From Massospora cicadina (lineage: Eukaryota > Entomophthoromycota > Entomophthoromycetes > Entomophthorales > Entomophthoraceae): DNA of 64,000 bases. Under the pieces are notes generated by a model. The model saw only the letters and a list, made by a program, of their open reading frames with translations, was not told the origin of the DNA and made no database searches. The translations under genes and the position numbers were made by a program. The stretch's first letter is position 1. Every line of letters starts with the position of its first letter. The stretch is taken from the NCBI GenBank assembly GCA_022478985.1, contig JAKSZP010014448.1, positions 1 to 64,000 of the forward strand, read 5' to 3'. Shown in pieces: positions 44,811-58,200 of this stretch.

Positions 44811-46261
44811 CATTGCATTGGGTAAGATTTCGCTTTTTGAGCCTATGTATCATATAATTATACATCTAGCCTCAACTAAAAACTTTGGCTTGGTTGCGGC
44901 ACATCTTTATTCTATGCTTGTTCATGGTATCGGTTATGATTGCCATATGCTACCACGGTCATCTGAAATAGGATAGTCGTTACATCTGCCTTGCTTGACT
45001 TTTTAACAATATTGACCCAGTGATGTTATTTACCCCCATTTGATAAATGATTCAGTTTAACATGCATGTTACAGAGGGTGCATCTACCTATAAATGAGAT
45101 TGTTTTTAAATACTGTGGATTGACCGCTTAATCATGTTATAATTTGAAGGTAAGGTCGTCCTTAAGCCATCTGCTGGGCCGTGCAATGATTTGTTTACCT
45201 GCTCTAAGTTGAAAGTGCACTGATGAGAATATTAAACGGATTTGGGTACATTTGATAGGTCAACAACTATATTTACTCCGAAAGTGAATACTTTCAACTG
45301 CTTAGATAAGCAGTATCTGTTAAAGTTAAAGATATTTGCATTATAACATAAGAATTTGTCTTTTTAAATAACGATGAGATTACAATAAAAACTAACTTGT
45401 CTGTCGCCACTTTATATTAACTATTTGTAATGCTGGCTGTTAGTGCTATTGGGTAATGTTAAAGTAATGCAGCTTAAAGTTAAGATGACAGGCAAAGAAT
45501 TTACTTTTTTGCTTTAGGGTTCTTTATTGGCAGATGAGCTGGGGAATTGCAAATGCACAGTTACTAAGTTAATATTTTGAAGGTTTAATGGCAATGTTTA
45601 CACGAAAAGTTCTGTATCCCTTACTCCATCCTAAGCTTGGCAATCTGGATGGGCTTGTTGAGCTGTCAGCTTGTTAGGCCAGATAATTGAGGGTAGGTCC
45701 TTTAAAACTTACAGGGGGTGGACGGCTGACTTTTAGCTTAGTTTTTATGTACAGCTGCTATCAGATTTGAGGAGGCTTCAATCCCATTGAAGTAAACCGC
45801 CTAAATAAGTTTGTTCTGATTTTTTAATATTAGTGGTGCCCAACAAGCTTGTTCTGAATTTTATTGGCGTAACTCCAAAGTTTAAGTTATTCTAAAACTC
45901 CTCAAATCCAATCTAATTTATAAGTGTGTACATGTAATATATCTATTAAGTGTGTGTATGCAATTAGTTTCGTCCTGTTTGTGCCCATTATGTAGAATAA
46001 GCGTGTGTTCGTTTAGTTTTCCCACCAAGCCTATAGATCTAATCTTTGAAACCAGTTGCAAGGGTGTTATAAAATGATTCTAACTTTGCGTTATAATATT
46101 ACAAAAATGTTCATGCAATTTATATACCAGAATTTTTTACTATAGTAGTTTACAAATTAAGATGTTATAAAAATTGTATATTTTTAGTCATATTCTATGG
46201 CGCCACATAGTTGAAGATATACATTGGCCATTATGGTTACCCTTGGCATTTAAGAAGGTTT
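44811..46261. other. No gene recognised, low-repeat stretch
   Basis: Downstream of SURF1. The 77-codon frame at 44743-44976 overlaps the last SURF1 exon in another frame and shows no homology. Apart from one 21 bp retroposed fragment (45824) and another at the right edge (46271), I see no mobile element or RNA gene. Confidence 0.45.
45824..45844 (-). mobile_element. About 21 bp retroposed fragment, GCACC variant
   Basis: The insert TTAATATTAGTGGTGCCCAA plus C lies between AAGTTTGTTCTGATTTT and AAGCTTGTTCTGAATTTT, an imperfect duplication of about 17 bp. On the minus strand it reads GTTGGGCACCACTA, like the 3' end of the 229 bp retroposon at 15642. Confidence 0.65.
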
Positions 46262-46270
46262 GGGGTGCCC

Positions 46271-46297
46271 TTTTTTAGTACTAGATGGTCCCAATCA
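46271..46297 (-). mobile_element. 27 bp retroposed fragment
   Basis: The core TTTTTTAGTACTAGATGGTC continues CCAATCA and lies between copies of GGGGTGCCC (46262-46270 and 46298-46306). The duplication is short or partly decayed. Same family as 8052, 12193 and 48982. Confidence 0.65.
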
Positions 46298-46477
46298 GGG
46301 GTGCCCCTTGATGTATAAGAAGGCCTGTAATCATGGTTGGTTACCAAAGCCCAACAAGTGGACTGAACTTTGTGGGAATGGCCCCACATTGGCCTCTCCA
46401 CAAAGTAAAAAAGTTAAAACTAGTTGAAAGGCTATAACAATACTAAGTATTTTCTTTAATTGGATGCAGATAAGTAC

Positions 46478-48236
46478 TGTCATGGAATATGCTGATTGAA
46501 GTAACACTGGGTTTTCAATCTGGGTGTGTAACAACCCAGTGGAAAGCCCAGAGTGCCAAGGGCATAGCAGTTCTGAGCAGTTGTAGGAGGGATCCCCTAT
46601 TATTCTGGTGAGGGAAATAGAAGTTAATAAACATACCAAAGGCCCCATTAACAAACTGAATGGCTGCAATGGGGGCAACCACAGGTCTTTCTGAGGCATC
46701 TCCCAAGGTTGGGAGAGGCAAGGAGGACGACCAATCCTCCTGGTTTTGCAGTTGTTGGCCTTTGGCTTCAATTTCCTAACCATTTTGGACTGATTCATCA
46801 TAGAAAAATTCTGAAAATCATAGAAATTTTCAAAATTTTGAAATGGTGATTGGCCTCATAAATTGAATCAAATCAAATTGCTCTGACCATCAGGAGGCCT
46901 TGGGCCTTGCCTTGTGTCCATTGGGAGGTCTCAGGTTGGATGGAGAGGTTGGGTGCATTGCCAGAGTGGCAGATCAACTTTTTTAAAATGATTTGGGCCA
47001 TATTGGAGCTTGGTGGAATTGCCCAGATGGTTTGGTGCCTGGTTATCACATCGCAGTTGTGTGAATGGTAATTCACTCCTCCAAATGGGGAATCACAATT
47101 AGTGGAGATGGCCTCACTCCACCCAAATTGCGCCAAACCTCTAGCAGATCGGTGAGGCATATTAGGTTGAATTCTCCAATTATTTCACAAAGTGGGAGGC
47201 AGACCCAAAGCTGGTCCATTGGGTGCCAAATGGTAAACAGGTCTTTGTGAGGAGTTTGGCAGATATGAGAACTCTTATGAAGTGACGGATTAACGTTGTA
47301 GGCTTGTGACAAATTCCTGGATCACAATCACCATTTGGTGGGCCACCAGGTTGATGGCTTGGAAGGCCCACTTGACAACCATCAGCCCTAGGATGCAGAT
47401 TGATGCATACTTTGCTGGGTAAGTAAAAGCATCATGAAGAGAGCAGCGGAGCTTGAAGAATAGGTTTTGAAGGGAGTAGCTTTTATTAAAACATAAAGGT
47501 GAAAATGAACCAACAACTGCTCCTTACAGAGGCAGTTGCCATATATATTTGAAGTGGGGAAAAGGGGGCCATGGGTACGTTTTTCCTGGGCAGTGATAGC
47601 TGATGTACTCATGGGTACTCAGCCTAGGTTCAGGGCTTCGTCATTCAGCTTATGAAAAGGTTGCAAAAGCTCTAGCAATGTAAGCGTTTGATCCTCCAGG
47701 AAGGGACCCTCACCAATCCAAACATAAGTGGATTAACTTGGATTGAAGGGGCGGCCAGATTGGGTTCCTCCAGGGTTAATTCTGATAAATTTTTAAAAGA
47801 TTTTTAAAATTTCCTGAAAGCGAATTTCTGACTTGAATTGGCTTTCCTGGACCCAGAATTTCAGATTTTAATGCTCCAGACTGGGTTTTCTGACTTGGGA
47901 GCCCTTTCCTGAGTTTTGAGGCTCATTTTCTTCTTACCCAAGGACTTAAAGGATGGTGGTGTGGGGCTCAGAGGGAGGGGAAACTGCTGTTGAAGGCTTC
48001 TGGCCTGTATTACCTCATTACAGACCTCTTTTATCCTTTCAATCAGAGCAGAAGCAGCCAAATGGGGTACTGTGGTGGAGTTTTTTAGTGCCAATGCAGT
48101 GACCCAACGTTCATCCACTACATGACCCAAGTCCCCCAGTTGAGCCAAAGGCTCCACAGGGGCATTAGGTCCCTTCTTTTTCCTAAAAGGGACCTTTTTC
48201 CAATCTAGCCTAAGAGGTTGGGTCTCTAGACTTACA
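46478..48236 (-). repeat. Solo LTR B3 (minus strand), long B-type LTR
   Basis: 1759 bp flanked by AGTAC on both sides (46473-46477 and 48237-48241). On the minus strand it starts TGTAAGTCTAGAGACC and ends TTCCATGACA, as in B1 and B2. The head frame is open (48157-47861): LGDLGHVVDERWVTALALKN, then AASALIERIKEVCNEVIQ, with clear residue-level match to B1 and B2. Near its 3' end the hydrophobic frame is readable (TAMPLALWAFHWVVTHPD). It is longer than other B LTRs and diverged, probably a separate subfamily. Confidence 0.85.
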
Positions 48237-48241
48237 AGTAC

Positions 48242-51200
48242 TATGTATATGTTGCTACAGAGATACTAGTATTACACTTTATATAAATACCTTTAAGGAA
48301 TATTGTCATATATAAGATACAAATTACACCTAAAAAATTCATTTATAATTATAAAGTTTTAAAAAGGTGAAAATTTAAAGACAAAAAGCAATAATATTAA
48401 ACAGTAAAGTTATTGCTTAATTGAAATGTTAAACTAGATCGCTATTTAGGAAAACAGTTTAATATATTGTAATGTTTTTACATTATTTCACAATAGCTGC
48501 TTTAACTTTAACTAGAAGTTTTGTTAATTTTTAGTTTTCAAATATCTACTTAATACCATTTCTATATTTGGTATACATATTTCTAAATTAATGTTGTCAA
48601 AAATCTGATACCAATTATAGGTTTATCATATTGGATTAGGGCTTAACTTAGTTAAAATCTTAAAAGGAAGCAATTCCAACTGATTTTTAATTTCTGTTAT
48701 ATATCACCTGATGCATGCCAAAATGGCATCTGATACTTCTGAAGCTCACATCAAGTGATTACTAAAGCTTTTTAGGCTGTTCTAGATGTAAGATTTTAAA
48801 ATTTCTGTTTAGCTAGACAAGTTTAATTTAAAGATAGAAAGTCTAGAAAATCAATTTTCAATTATCATAGCTTTCTACATAAGCTTCTTTCCTTGGTCTA
48901 ATAATCGCTGATTATGAATTAAACCCACATAATTTGTTAAGCTTTATAAGGCATTTAAAACTAAAAATAAGATATTTACAGCCCCCTTGGGTTGGGACCA
49001 TCTAGTACTAAAAAATAAGATATTTATAGCTATACTATAAACTCTAGTTACTATAATTGTTTTCTTTCCCTCTTCATCATATGAGCTTTACATCTGATGC
49101 ACAATATCCAGATACCACATAGAATTACTGGCATCCTTAATCCTTAAGTTTTCTATATAAAAAATATAACTTGAGCGCCTTAAGTCATCTTCTTATTAAC
49201 TCTGGGATTTATATAGTCTTGAATTGAGTTTAACTATAACCTTTTTATAAGGATTGACTAATTCAGTGTCAAATGTGCATAGCTGCACAATTACTTTTTA
49301 GATTTTTTAAAGGCACCTAGGCCCTTTCTTGCCTCTCAAAGTATCAAGCTTATCACACTAAATTTATATGGAGACTCTAGTGGCATCTAATTCACACTTA
49401 AGTGCCTTTTATGAGAGATACTATATCTATAAACTTTGATAATCTCATGTATTGGTAAAAGGTTTGTGCTTCACTAAAATCTAGACTAACTAAATATAGC
49501 CACAAAGCAACATAATAACGCCTCAAATAAGTTGTACTAAAGATATAAAAAAACTATGTAATTTTAGTTCCTCTTTCCCATTTCAAAGAGTCTTTCTCAA
49601 TATCTTTAAAAATTGATTTTTAAATACATAACTTTCATATTTTGCCATTATAGTGACCATTTGAGCCCAACACACTTCTTTGACCCATGTATAATATATA
49701 TCTCTAGCTGTGACAACCCTACAACCTTTAACTTTTTTATTAAAATTGAATAATTTGTTTGCCTATACAAAAATCTTTTTAATAGCTTAATTATTTTATA
49801 GAGTTAATGTAAAACGGTGAGATAATGGAAGTTTAATTTGATCTTATTAATCATAATGATATAGAAGTTTCTCTCTGTTTCTAGTAAATAGTAAATTTTT
49901 TGAAAATTAAAAAAAAGAATCTTAGTATGATACCAAAGCATAATTAGGAGCTATGTTTACTCATTAAAACCTAATCAGCTTAGATCTAAATAGCAAGTTT
50001 TATCTTACCTTTGAAGTTGAAGTTTATACATCTAGGTATATGTATGTAGACTATAAAGCTTTTTAGTAGACCTACTACATGCATGGTTACTAGTAAGTAT
50101 TCTATTAATAGACTAAATTAAACATATAAAACATATTATGAACCTTGTCAGTCAAAATGACTAAGCTCATGTTTCAATCTATGTTGTTAGAACTATAATT
50201 AGAAATGTCTATAAAGCATTTAGGTCTAAGAGGATATTTAGTTAATAAAACATTACTCTAAAAATACATTTTTAAGAAACTAAATATACCTGTTCTTTTA
50301 TGCAGAATATAACTTAAAAGCACCAATATGTGAAGCTTAAGCCAAGAAAGTTACTATAAACCAAAAACCACTTAATTATAGTCTGAGTACAATACAATAC
50401 ATAAACATATATTTACTTTGGTGTGAATTAGAATAGTCTAAAAATTATAAATTATTTAAAATGTTATACTTAAGGTATCTTAGAAGTATGTAAATTATAC
50501 TTTTATAAGCTTAAATATGTAGAATTTTTCCTATATCCATACTTTATGAGTATTACTTTATATATACTATCTTTAAGATTACTGAAAATTGAACTGCACA
50601 ATAAATAATTGTCTAATATGCATTAAACTAATTTTCATCATAACCCTTTATGACGCTACTATGCTCTCAAATTTTTTATCTTATCTGAATATACTTTATT
50701 GTTTTAATATGCTTTCATATTTCATTATTCACATTTACTTTCTAATGTGAATAAACTACAGTCTGATCATAAAGTGTTCAATCAGCTCTTAAACATATAC
50801 TTTTTACTCTGCTATTCAAAAAATCATGACCATGCCAATTATTAAGCAATTGCTTTTGATGCCTATGATATAGACGCGCTAAGTCTCACGCAAAAATGTT
50901 TTCATTATTGCTAATAGGATTCATATATATTAGTTTAAGCTAAAGACACAAGTTCATCTAGATCATAAATTAGCTATAATATAATCTCATACTGTATAAG
51001 TCTTAGTTCTAGCATTAGCACAGGCAAGAAATCCACCACATTATCAGCCTAAGACTTAATCTTCTTTTGTTAGGAACTTTTTTCATCTAATAGATAACTA
51101 GATGTGTTAGATTTTTAATTTTAGCTAAATTTGACCCTCTTTAAATTTTAACAAAATATACCCCTACTAAGTATGATTTATACTGGTTTATTCTGTTTAT

Positions 51201-53735
51201 AAGAATCTAACATATGGTAAAGCTTAATTTTCTCCATAATAATTTGATAAACTTAAAAAATATGTATATTATAAGGATTGTGTTGTGTCATATAGAATCA
51301 AAAAAGTAAAAGTATTAGTGATCAGACTTTTGCTGATAAGATCATATAGTTAGATGAGAAACTTTATAATGAGACTATATATAGTTTTTACTGCAATAAA
51401 CATATTAGAATTTAACCTAACGTAAACTATACCTTTGTTTGAGATAAAGGTTTTAAATGATAAAGAAACTTAATAAAGCATGTTTAAATTAATCCAATTT
51501 ATAAGGCATACTTACTACCGTTGTATTATTATAGCATAAAAACATAATATTATAAACATATGTACATTTCTATTTTTTGGATAAAACTACAGTTTATTTT
51601 ATAAGACACTGATATAAAGAACATTTGAGGGCTTTTTATTCTACAAATATAGTCTATATGCCTTACCATACTGACAGAAAATTAGCTTTTTGATTCAATT
51701 CAATTCCATGTATACTATAAGAAGTGTTATTAAGTCTCTACTAAGTTGTGACAATTGTGATTTATCATGAACTTTAACGCGTCTAATTTATGCTTTTACT
51801 AGTAGCATTAGTAAAAATCTAGAACAGCTACTAATTTTTTGAGAAACAAATAAGCTTAATTATAAGAATTTAATCTATAAATCAGCTAATGCCTAAGAAT
51901 ACTAAGTGATTAGTCTAAACTGAGCAAGTTTAAGGTAGTTTTTACCTATAGATGTTTTCAAAAAGGTTACTTTCTGAGTTACAACAACGCTTTTTATAAA
52001 TTGTTTACATATTATAACAAAAACAGATATCACTTTTATTAATATATTGCTGATATACTTGTCTATCACACTTTTGAACAAAGTTCATAATATAAAGTAT
52101 ATACATCTTCTATAATGTACTTCTAAGAGAAAGTACTGCTTTAACTTTTTTCATGTGTTTTTATAACTTAAAGTAATCATATTTACGCTAAAATATCATC
52201 AAATAACACCGTTAAATTTCTTTTCTGAAATGAATTTAGATAAATTTCAAAATCGAATCTTAAAATAAATACTATAAGCTATGATTGAATTGTATCCTAG
52301 TTATAGTTGTTTAATGACAATATCTTCAGCTTTAAATATAAAATTTATATCTGGTTCAAGAGCTAAATAGTTATTTTTACCTTTAATGCTATCACTAAGT
52401 GCATACAAGGCCATCCAGTAATTTTTATAAGTAGCTTTTTTGATTAATCATGCTGTGTCTAGCTTACTTCGCTGATATCAAGTCATGAGATTTACACCAT
52501 AGTTTAAGTGTTCCATATTTTAATTGATAGTATAAACTCAAATGCAGTGTTGGTCATATACAAGTTTAAACAGGAATAGCTAAATCTAATTTTATTTGTT
52601 ATTTAGTCTATTGTAATAATAATTGTAGCCTATAAGCACTTAGATTTGTGACCTATTTTTTTGAAAGATACTATGTAGCAAAATTAAGAGTTAATTAAGA
52701 TTGTTACCTGTGCACTACATTTTAAAAATTGGTGAAAGATATTCCAATATCTTCTCTTATGGAGGGTATTGAAGCATTGAACTTGCCATTAAAACTCTTC
52801 AAAAACTACCTTATGGCATTAATAAAAATTCATTTTATTGTATATCAATTGATACTGGCATAATTCAGGTAAAGAGTTCATGCTTGAAGTAACCCTTTTA
52901 TAGGCTTCCAGGGGTTACAATGAATACAAATACTTTACAACTTCCTGATTGACTAAAATAAATGAAATAATCTTTATAATAATTATGATGACAACTACCT
53001 CACTTCCAATTGGTTAGGTTCTGAATCTTGATGAGATGAAAGTATTTTACCTATTACTGATTAAGTCAAAGGAATTGCCAAAATGTGCAAATCTTGTCAA
53101 AAACTATGATTGGTTCCAAACTATATTCCATTTATTTTAGATTAAATTCAACAATCTAAACTTTAATGCTACTTCATTATTTTAAATCTAATTAAAATAT
53201 AACTTACATGATTGGAAACTATTACCTGGATCAGTGGATCAATAAAAATAAGCTGTTACCCATATACAAGCTTATCTATGTATCCAGAGTTATGTGATAT
53301 CAGCAAAACAACATGCCATTGGAAAAAGCGTGATGTGAATTTCCTTTCAAATATGGCACCCTTAACTCATGTGAGACATGCAAAACACTTTGACAAGAAG
53401 TTTTGTGTCTAATTAATTAACAATCCCATAATTTATCTCTCCAAGATACTTTTCATACTAAAAACTATATAAGCATTTTATAAAATAAAAGTATAGGTCT
53501 ATACCCTACTCTTCATGTTACTTAATCTCTCCAAACTTCAACAAGAATTTCTAGAAACTTAGAAAGGACAACTTTGGTCATATCCATCAGGCAGCCATGA
53601 AGTACTAAGCATAATGCGCCTATCAATTGTTGGAATTCTCAGTTAGCACCAAGTGAGGAACCTAATTATTGAAAATTCCTACAAGTGGTGATCACTATAG
53701 GAGATTCAATTACACCATATTGTTTGCCACTGCTA
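48242..53735. other. AT-rich stretch of 5.5 kb without a gene
   Basis: No open frame above 66 codons, no recognisable protein, LTR, SINE or inverted repeat, apart from one tiny retroposed fragment at 48982. Oligo-A/T runs are frequent and CpG is almost absent. It may be an ancient repeat decayed beyond recognition or a long non-coding spacer. Confidence 0.5.
48982..49010 (+). mobile_element. 29 bp retroposed fragment, plus orientation
   Basis: CCCCCTTGGGTTGGGACCAT followed by CTAGTACTA lies between AAAAATAAGATATTTACAG (48963-48981) and AAAAATAAGATATTTATAG (49011-49029), one mismatch in 19. It is in the opposite orientation to the others and longest at its 5' end, which shows the family varies at the 5' side and is fixed at the 3' side. 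Confidence 0.78.
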
Positions 53736-53739
53736 TCTT

Positions 53740-54490
53740 GAAAATGGAAGAATGTATAAACTACTTGAACAGAAACTCACCGCTTCTCTGTCTCTCACAA
53801 GGAGCTCATGGACAAACTGCTTAACCATGTCTCCTTTATGGACAAGAAGAATGAGCACCTTGAAGATAACTAAGACGAAAACATCCTACTCCTTTAGCAT
53901 AATCCTCAACCACAAGATTAACAAGCATGGAGACAACCTATGCAAAGTTCAAACTTGGCAGGATTAACTAGATTCTCATGAAAAAGCATTAAACAAAAGC
54001 TATTTAATTAGACATACTAACCTCAGCCTGGCTACCACTGAAAGAAAACCAAGAATGAATACAACCAGAGGCTCAAACACCTGGAAGCTGACTGCATAGG
54101 ATTATAAGAATTCAATTGCACTGCTCAAACTTGCATTGCTACTTTGGAAACTCAAATATAACATCTTTAAAACAACTTTACTGACTTTAAAAGATAGCTG
54201 GGATCACTGGAATCTACCTCAGAGCTCACTTTAGAAGACACACAAAAACACTTGGTACCTATAAAAACCAAATTCACTTAGTCAACCGCACAATGATTCC
54301 AACTAAATCAGAAAACACTGATCTTACTGACCTGCTATATACCCCTTGAGTGAACTGGTACCTCAATAAGACTCCTATGACACTTGGAAAAAGATGACAA
54401 TCTAGCTAAAAAAAGATTCTTCAAACAGATCAGGCTCCAGCAAAACAAACATCTCATTGCCTTTGCTGATTTCTTTTACACTGATTCTCA
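53740..54490 (+). pseudogene. Coiled-coil gag-like relic
   Basis: Broken frames read LEQKLTASLSL, KELMDKLLNHVSFMDKKNEH, LKHLEADCIG and LGSLESTSELTLEDTQKHL, with a spacing of Leu and charged residues typical of a coiled coil. The start resembles the N-terminal part of gypsy gag proteins such as that of element E farther right. No capsid or zinc knuckle is seen. It could be any coiled-coil gene; assignment is weak. Confidence 0.3.
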
Positions 54491-55277
54491 AAATCTATGT
54501 GGACTTTTTTAAGGTTTACTTCAAAGTTTCACGTGTTATTTCTTTATTAAAGATAAGGGTGCAGTGATAGTTGTAGGAAGACTACTATCCAGTTGAGTCT
54601 CTACAACCATTGGTAACAATTTCACCTAGGTATACTCCTACAGGTAGGTACTGACAGCTTCATGTAAGGCAACTTAAGAACAATCAATAGAAGAGAAACT
54701 AAGCCTTCAACTCTTACACAAGAAACTCTAAAAACAAAAATAGATAAGGAAAACTATCTTAAACTTTTCCATAAGAGAACAATATAACTGTAATACTACT
54801 AAGCATAGTTTTGAGTCAACTATTGTTATCAGCTATCTTTATTAAATAAATCAAGGGGTATAGGTATGGAATTTGGCGCTCAATATTTTGGTTGGCACAC
54901 CAATGAAAAAAGAATATATTGCTGATGAACTTAACCCTAAAGAGTTGTATCAAAACAATGAAAATTTCATCCACCTAGTTGGGATTCATCACCAACTAGA
55001 TTACTACCCTCCATGGGTTGTATTTTAAAATAGCATGTCCCAACGCTTTTATACAACCTCAGAAGGTTATCCTTTCAAATCTAGTAGCCTGATTATGTAA
55101 AGAGACTAATTATCCATCATCAGAAGACCACTTCATTCAGGTTAACATGCAAGTTACTACCATAAAACGTTATCAACAATTCAGTAACTCTGAAAATAAC
55201 ATTTTTATTTGATAATAAAACCTGATTGATCCGCATAAGAAAGTGTAATATTTAATAATTAAATTTGACAATCTAAC
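54491..55277. other. No gene recognised
   Basis: Fragments of open frame (for example IADELNPKELYQNNENFIHL near 54920-54980) occur without recognised homology. No repeat ends are visible until the solo LTR at 55278. Confidence 0.4.
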
Positions 55278-56168
55278 TATCATGAGAGTGTCTGTAACTC
55301 TCTTTTCCCAAAATGTGGTGAGGGATGCACATCCACGCCGCCAGGGAACTAGTTGTTAGAAAGATTGTAAACAGAGCACCGCAGAGGGTGCCAGAGAAAA
55401 AGGGACCCAGGTTAAGAGTGTACAACGTGGTATATAGTAGTTGAAGCTCCATAAACAAACTTGATTGGATCACAAATGGGAGTCCATAACCAAGAGGAGA
55501 TCTGTTCTGGAGTGCTTGAGTGCCTCAGTTTGGATGGGTCCAGGGCGGCCCAGCGGTGCACCAGATATGGTAGATATTTTTGTTAAAATAAAATTACCAA
55601 CGTTGTTAGAGACCTCTATGAGGAAGTCAACACACATATTTGACCAAGGAACCTTATTCAAAAAAATGTAAACTAACAGGGAATTTATTTTTAGAAAGTT
55701 GACCAACAAGGAAAGTTTGTATCATGGAAACATACTTAAGCAATAAGGGAAAATTGTCAATTGGTGGAAGTGGTGCTAAGCCTAAGCAAGCCAATAGGTG
55801 CACGTTACCATCAGCCAGGGTCCTGTAACTTAAAATGAATGATCTTGAGTTATAGATTGTAACTGGACTTGTCCTAATTTAGTAATATTAAAAATGGAAT
55901 GGGTTTTAAGACCTTGTTACTCAAGCAACTGTAACAAATCGTCAAGATTGAGAATGTAACTGGTGCATTTTAACGCCCTGGCTTAATGCTAGGCCGAGCA
56001 TCCTGCACAATCCCAAGACCAACCTGGGCATATTTTGCTTTAACAAGCGTTGGTCCAGGGTATGTTTCAGGGTCAGGGAGGCCTGCCAACTTAACCTTTT
56101 TTTGGCCTCAAGACCTCCAGCTTTATCCTTGCAATACATGCCCTTAATTATGTCATGGAGCCATGACA
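55278..56168 (-). repeat. Solo LTR (minus strand), diverged A type
   Basis: 891 bp flanked by CTAAC (55273-55277 and 56169-56173). On the minus strand it begins with the near-perfect palindrome TGTCATGGCTCCATGACA and ends CTCATGATA. The head reads MSWLHDIIKGMYCKDKAG and HTLDQR with frame changes; the tail reads LCGALFTIFLTTSSLAAWM. Both segments align with element A at residue level although the DNA has drifted. Confidence 0.85.
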
Positions 56169-56173
56169 CTAAC

Positions 56174-56880
56174 CTTTAAAACGTTGCAGGGGATGATATC
56201 TAATATCATATTAATCGTCATAATTAAGATTGAATACCAAAATAGAATTTTCTAATATCTTAGAAGAACATTACCAACAATAGTTATCAATTTTAATAAT
56301 TCCAACATCCCTTAAGATTGCTTATTAGAAAAGTGAACCAAAAAGGGATAAGACAGATAGTTATTATAATCTATCACAAATGGATACTGTGGGCATTCCA
56401 AAATCCTGACACATCCCACAGCTTGACCATATTATCCAGTAGAGATGGTGCTTTTGAGGTATATGTCACTCTGTTCCATGGCATGAATAAGCCAAGTTGG
56501 TAAAACTGATATATTTTTATCAGCGTTCTTCAGTCCATTAGAATTCTCTTGCTTCAGTAAAGCTAAGTCTTTCCCCTTGCTCGATGCTTCTACTCATGGC
56601 CATTCTTGGCAGCACAGTTCATCCCCTTTTTCTTCTTATTTTTGCTGCTATCTCAAACAGCAAGGTCCTTACAACTACACGCCATATCAGGATTACTTGG
56701 TCATAATTGGCAATTGTAAATTCTACACGCCTGTTTTCCCCCAAGTTGGGATCTCAAAAATTGACTATTAAGATCTTTAGTTTCTCTTTCTTTGTGACTT
56801 ACAACAACAATAATGGACCTTTTTTCAACAAGAACTGGTCCTGAAAATTTTCCAACTCACTTGGTCCTTGATACTATCTT
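56174..56880. other. No gene recognised
   Basis: Contains open frames at 56318-56503 and 56577-56771 on the plus strand without recognisable domains. It may hold the 3' end of the minus-strand gypsy relic F, but no LTR was identified. Confidence 0.35.
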
Positions 56881-58200
56881 TGAGTTTTAAAAGCACCGAG
56901 GGGCTCCTAGTGAGGGCAACTATTGCAGGAGTTGATAATCTTCACTACCATAGTAGTAAATCCTCCCTACTCCTGAGACAAAAGAAATGGACATACGCCC
57001 CAATATACAAGATTTAGAAGAATTAAAAACTAATATATATATATATATATATAATTTTTCTTATTTTTTGAGGTGGTTTTCCTATAAATTTTCTTCATTT
57101 TTTTCTTTCTTTTTATATATACTTTATATAATTTATATTTATTATTATTTTTTACTTTCCTTATATTTAATACTTTAAGTAAATACTATGGACCCTATAT
57201 ATGATATGACCATTGTCCATGTTTTGATCATATATGTGTCTTTAATGACTTGGAAATAATTTCAAATGGGCCTAACCATAGATCATCCAACTTTTTTCTT
57301 TGACCAAGTCCATGGGTATCACAGTGCTATTCTATCACCCACATGTATTTCCTTAAGCACTGAGTGGTTATGATTAGCTTGTTTTTTATAGTTCTTTTCT
57401 TCAGGATTGTATAAATATCTTGAGATTGAAATCTGATCATAATATTGATCAGTAAGTTATAATATTGCGGAACTCATTGCTAATATTGGTTTTACTGCCA
57501 TATATAAAATCACCTGTAATGAAACTCTTTGTCCATAAAATGCTCAAACAACCTTTTTTCAGTTGCCTCGTGATAACTTATATCATATGCAAAGGTTACT
57601 CAATTAGGTAAGATCCACAAACAGATGTTCTCAACACTACTAATTTTCTCAGCATTACAGCTAGGGTAACATTGATTCTTTCTACCATTACATTCATTTC
57701 TGGATGGAAAGTGATGGATACCACTCCTCTGATCTGCATTAGGATGTTTAGGCTTAGTCCCACCTAGGAGTAAAATTGGTTCCATTGTCATTGGGTAACA
57801 CTTGCTGACATCCATGCCTTTACACTACTTGGTACAGGATGAATTTGTAAGTTCTTGTTGCATCACATGAATCAAGGCTTTAGTTTTGACCCATCAGGGC
57901 TGATGGTCTATTGCAATTACTATGTACTTTATTTCCACAGTATGACACCTAGTGGTCCCATCAAATCAATTGACACTGTGTGCCATGAAAACTGAATACA
58001 CTTTAGCTGATATCCTGTCACATTCGTGAGAAACTTGTGGAGTTGAAAACACACACAATAGGCTAAATAATCCACAAAAATTTAGCTAAGCTTTTCCCAG
58101 TAGTACTGACAAAGGTGATCCAGCATTTTTCTCAGGTTACTATTTTTTAAAATCTTTGCACTGCTTATAATTGTTAAGTTTTCAGCTGATGGTGCAAGCT
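56880..58200 (-). pseudogene. Gypsy element F integrase, minus strand, decayed
   Basis: Read on the minus strand, pieces of a Ty3/gypsy integrase appear in order: a zinc-finger-like region (LRKMLDHLCQYYWEKL), HTVSIDLMGPLGV (first Asp), VIAIDHQPWWVKTKA, GIHHFPSRNECNGRK (core region), and IRLW-like ICLWILP followed by YHEATEKRLFEH. A (TA)n tract at 57033-57053 interrupts the C-terminal part. The frames are heavily broken. It belongs to a different gypsy lineage from A and B. Confidence 0.65.
57033..57053. repeat. (TA)n microsatellite
   Basis: About ten TA units in a row. The open frame through it (repeating Ile-Tyr) is an artefact of the repeat. Confidence 0.9.

Noticed and set aside
44743..44976. 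77-codon frame after SURF1
   Set aside because: It overlaps the last SURF1 exon in another frame and has no recognised homology.
56987..57178. 63-codon frame with Ile-Tyr repeats
   Set aside because: Translation of a (TA)n microsatellite and T-rich sequence.
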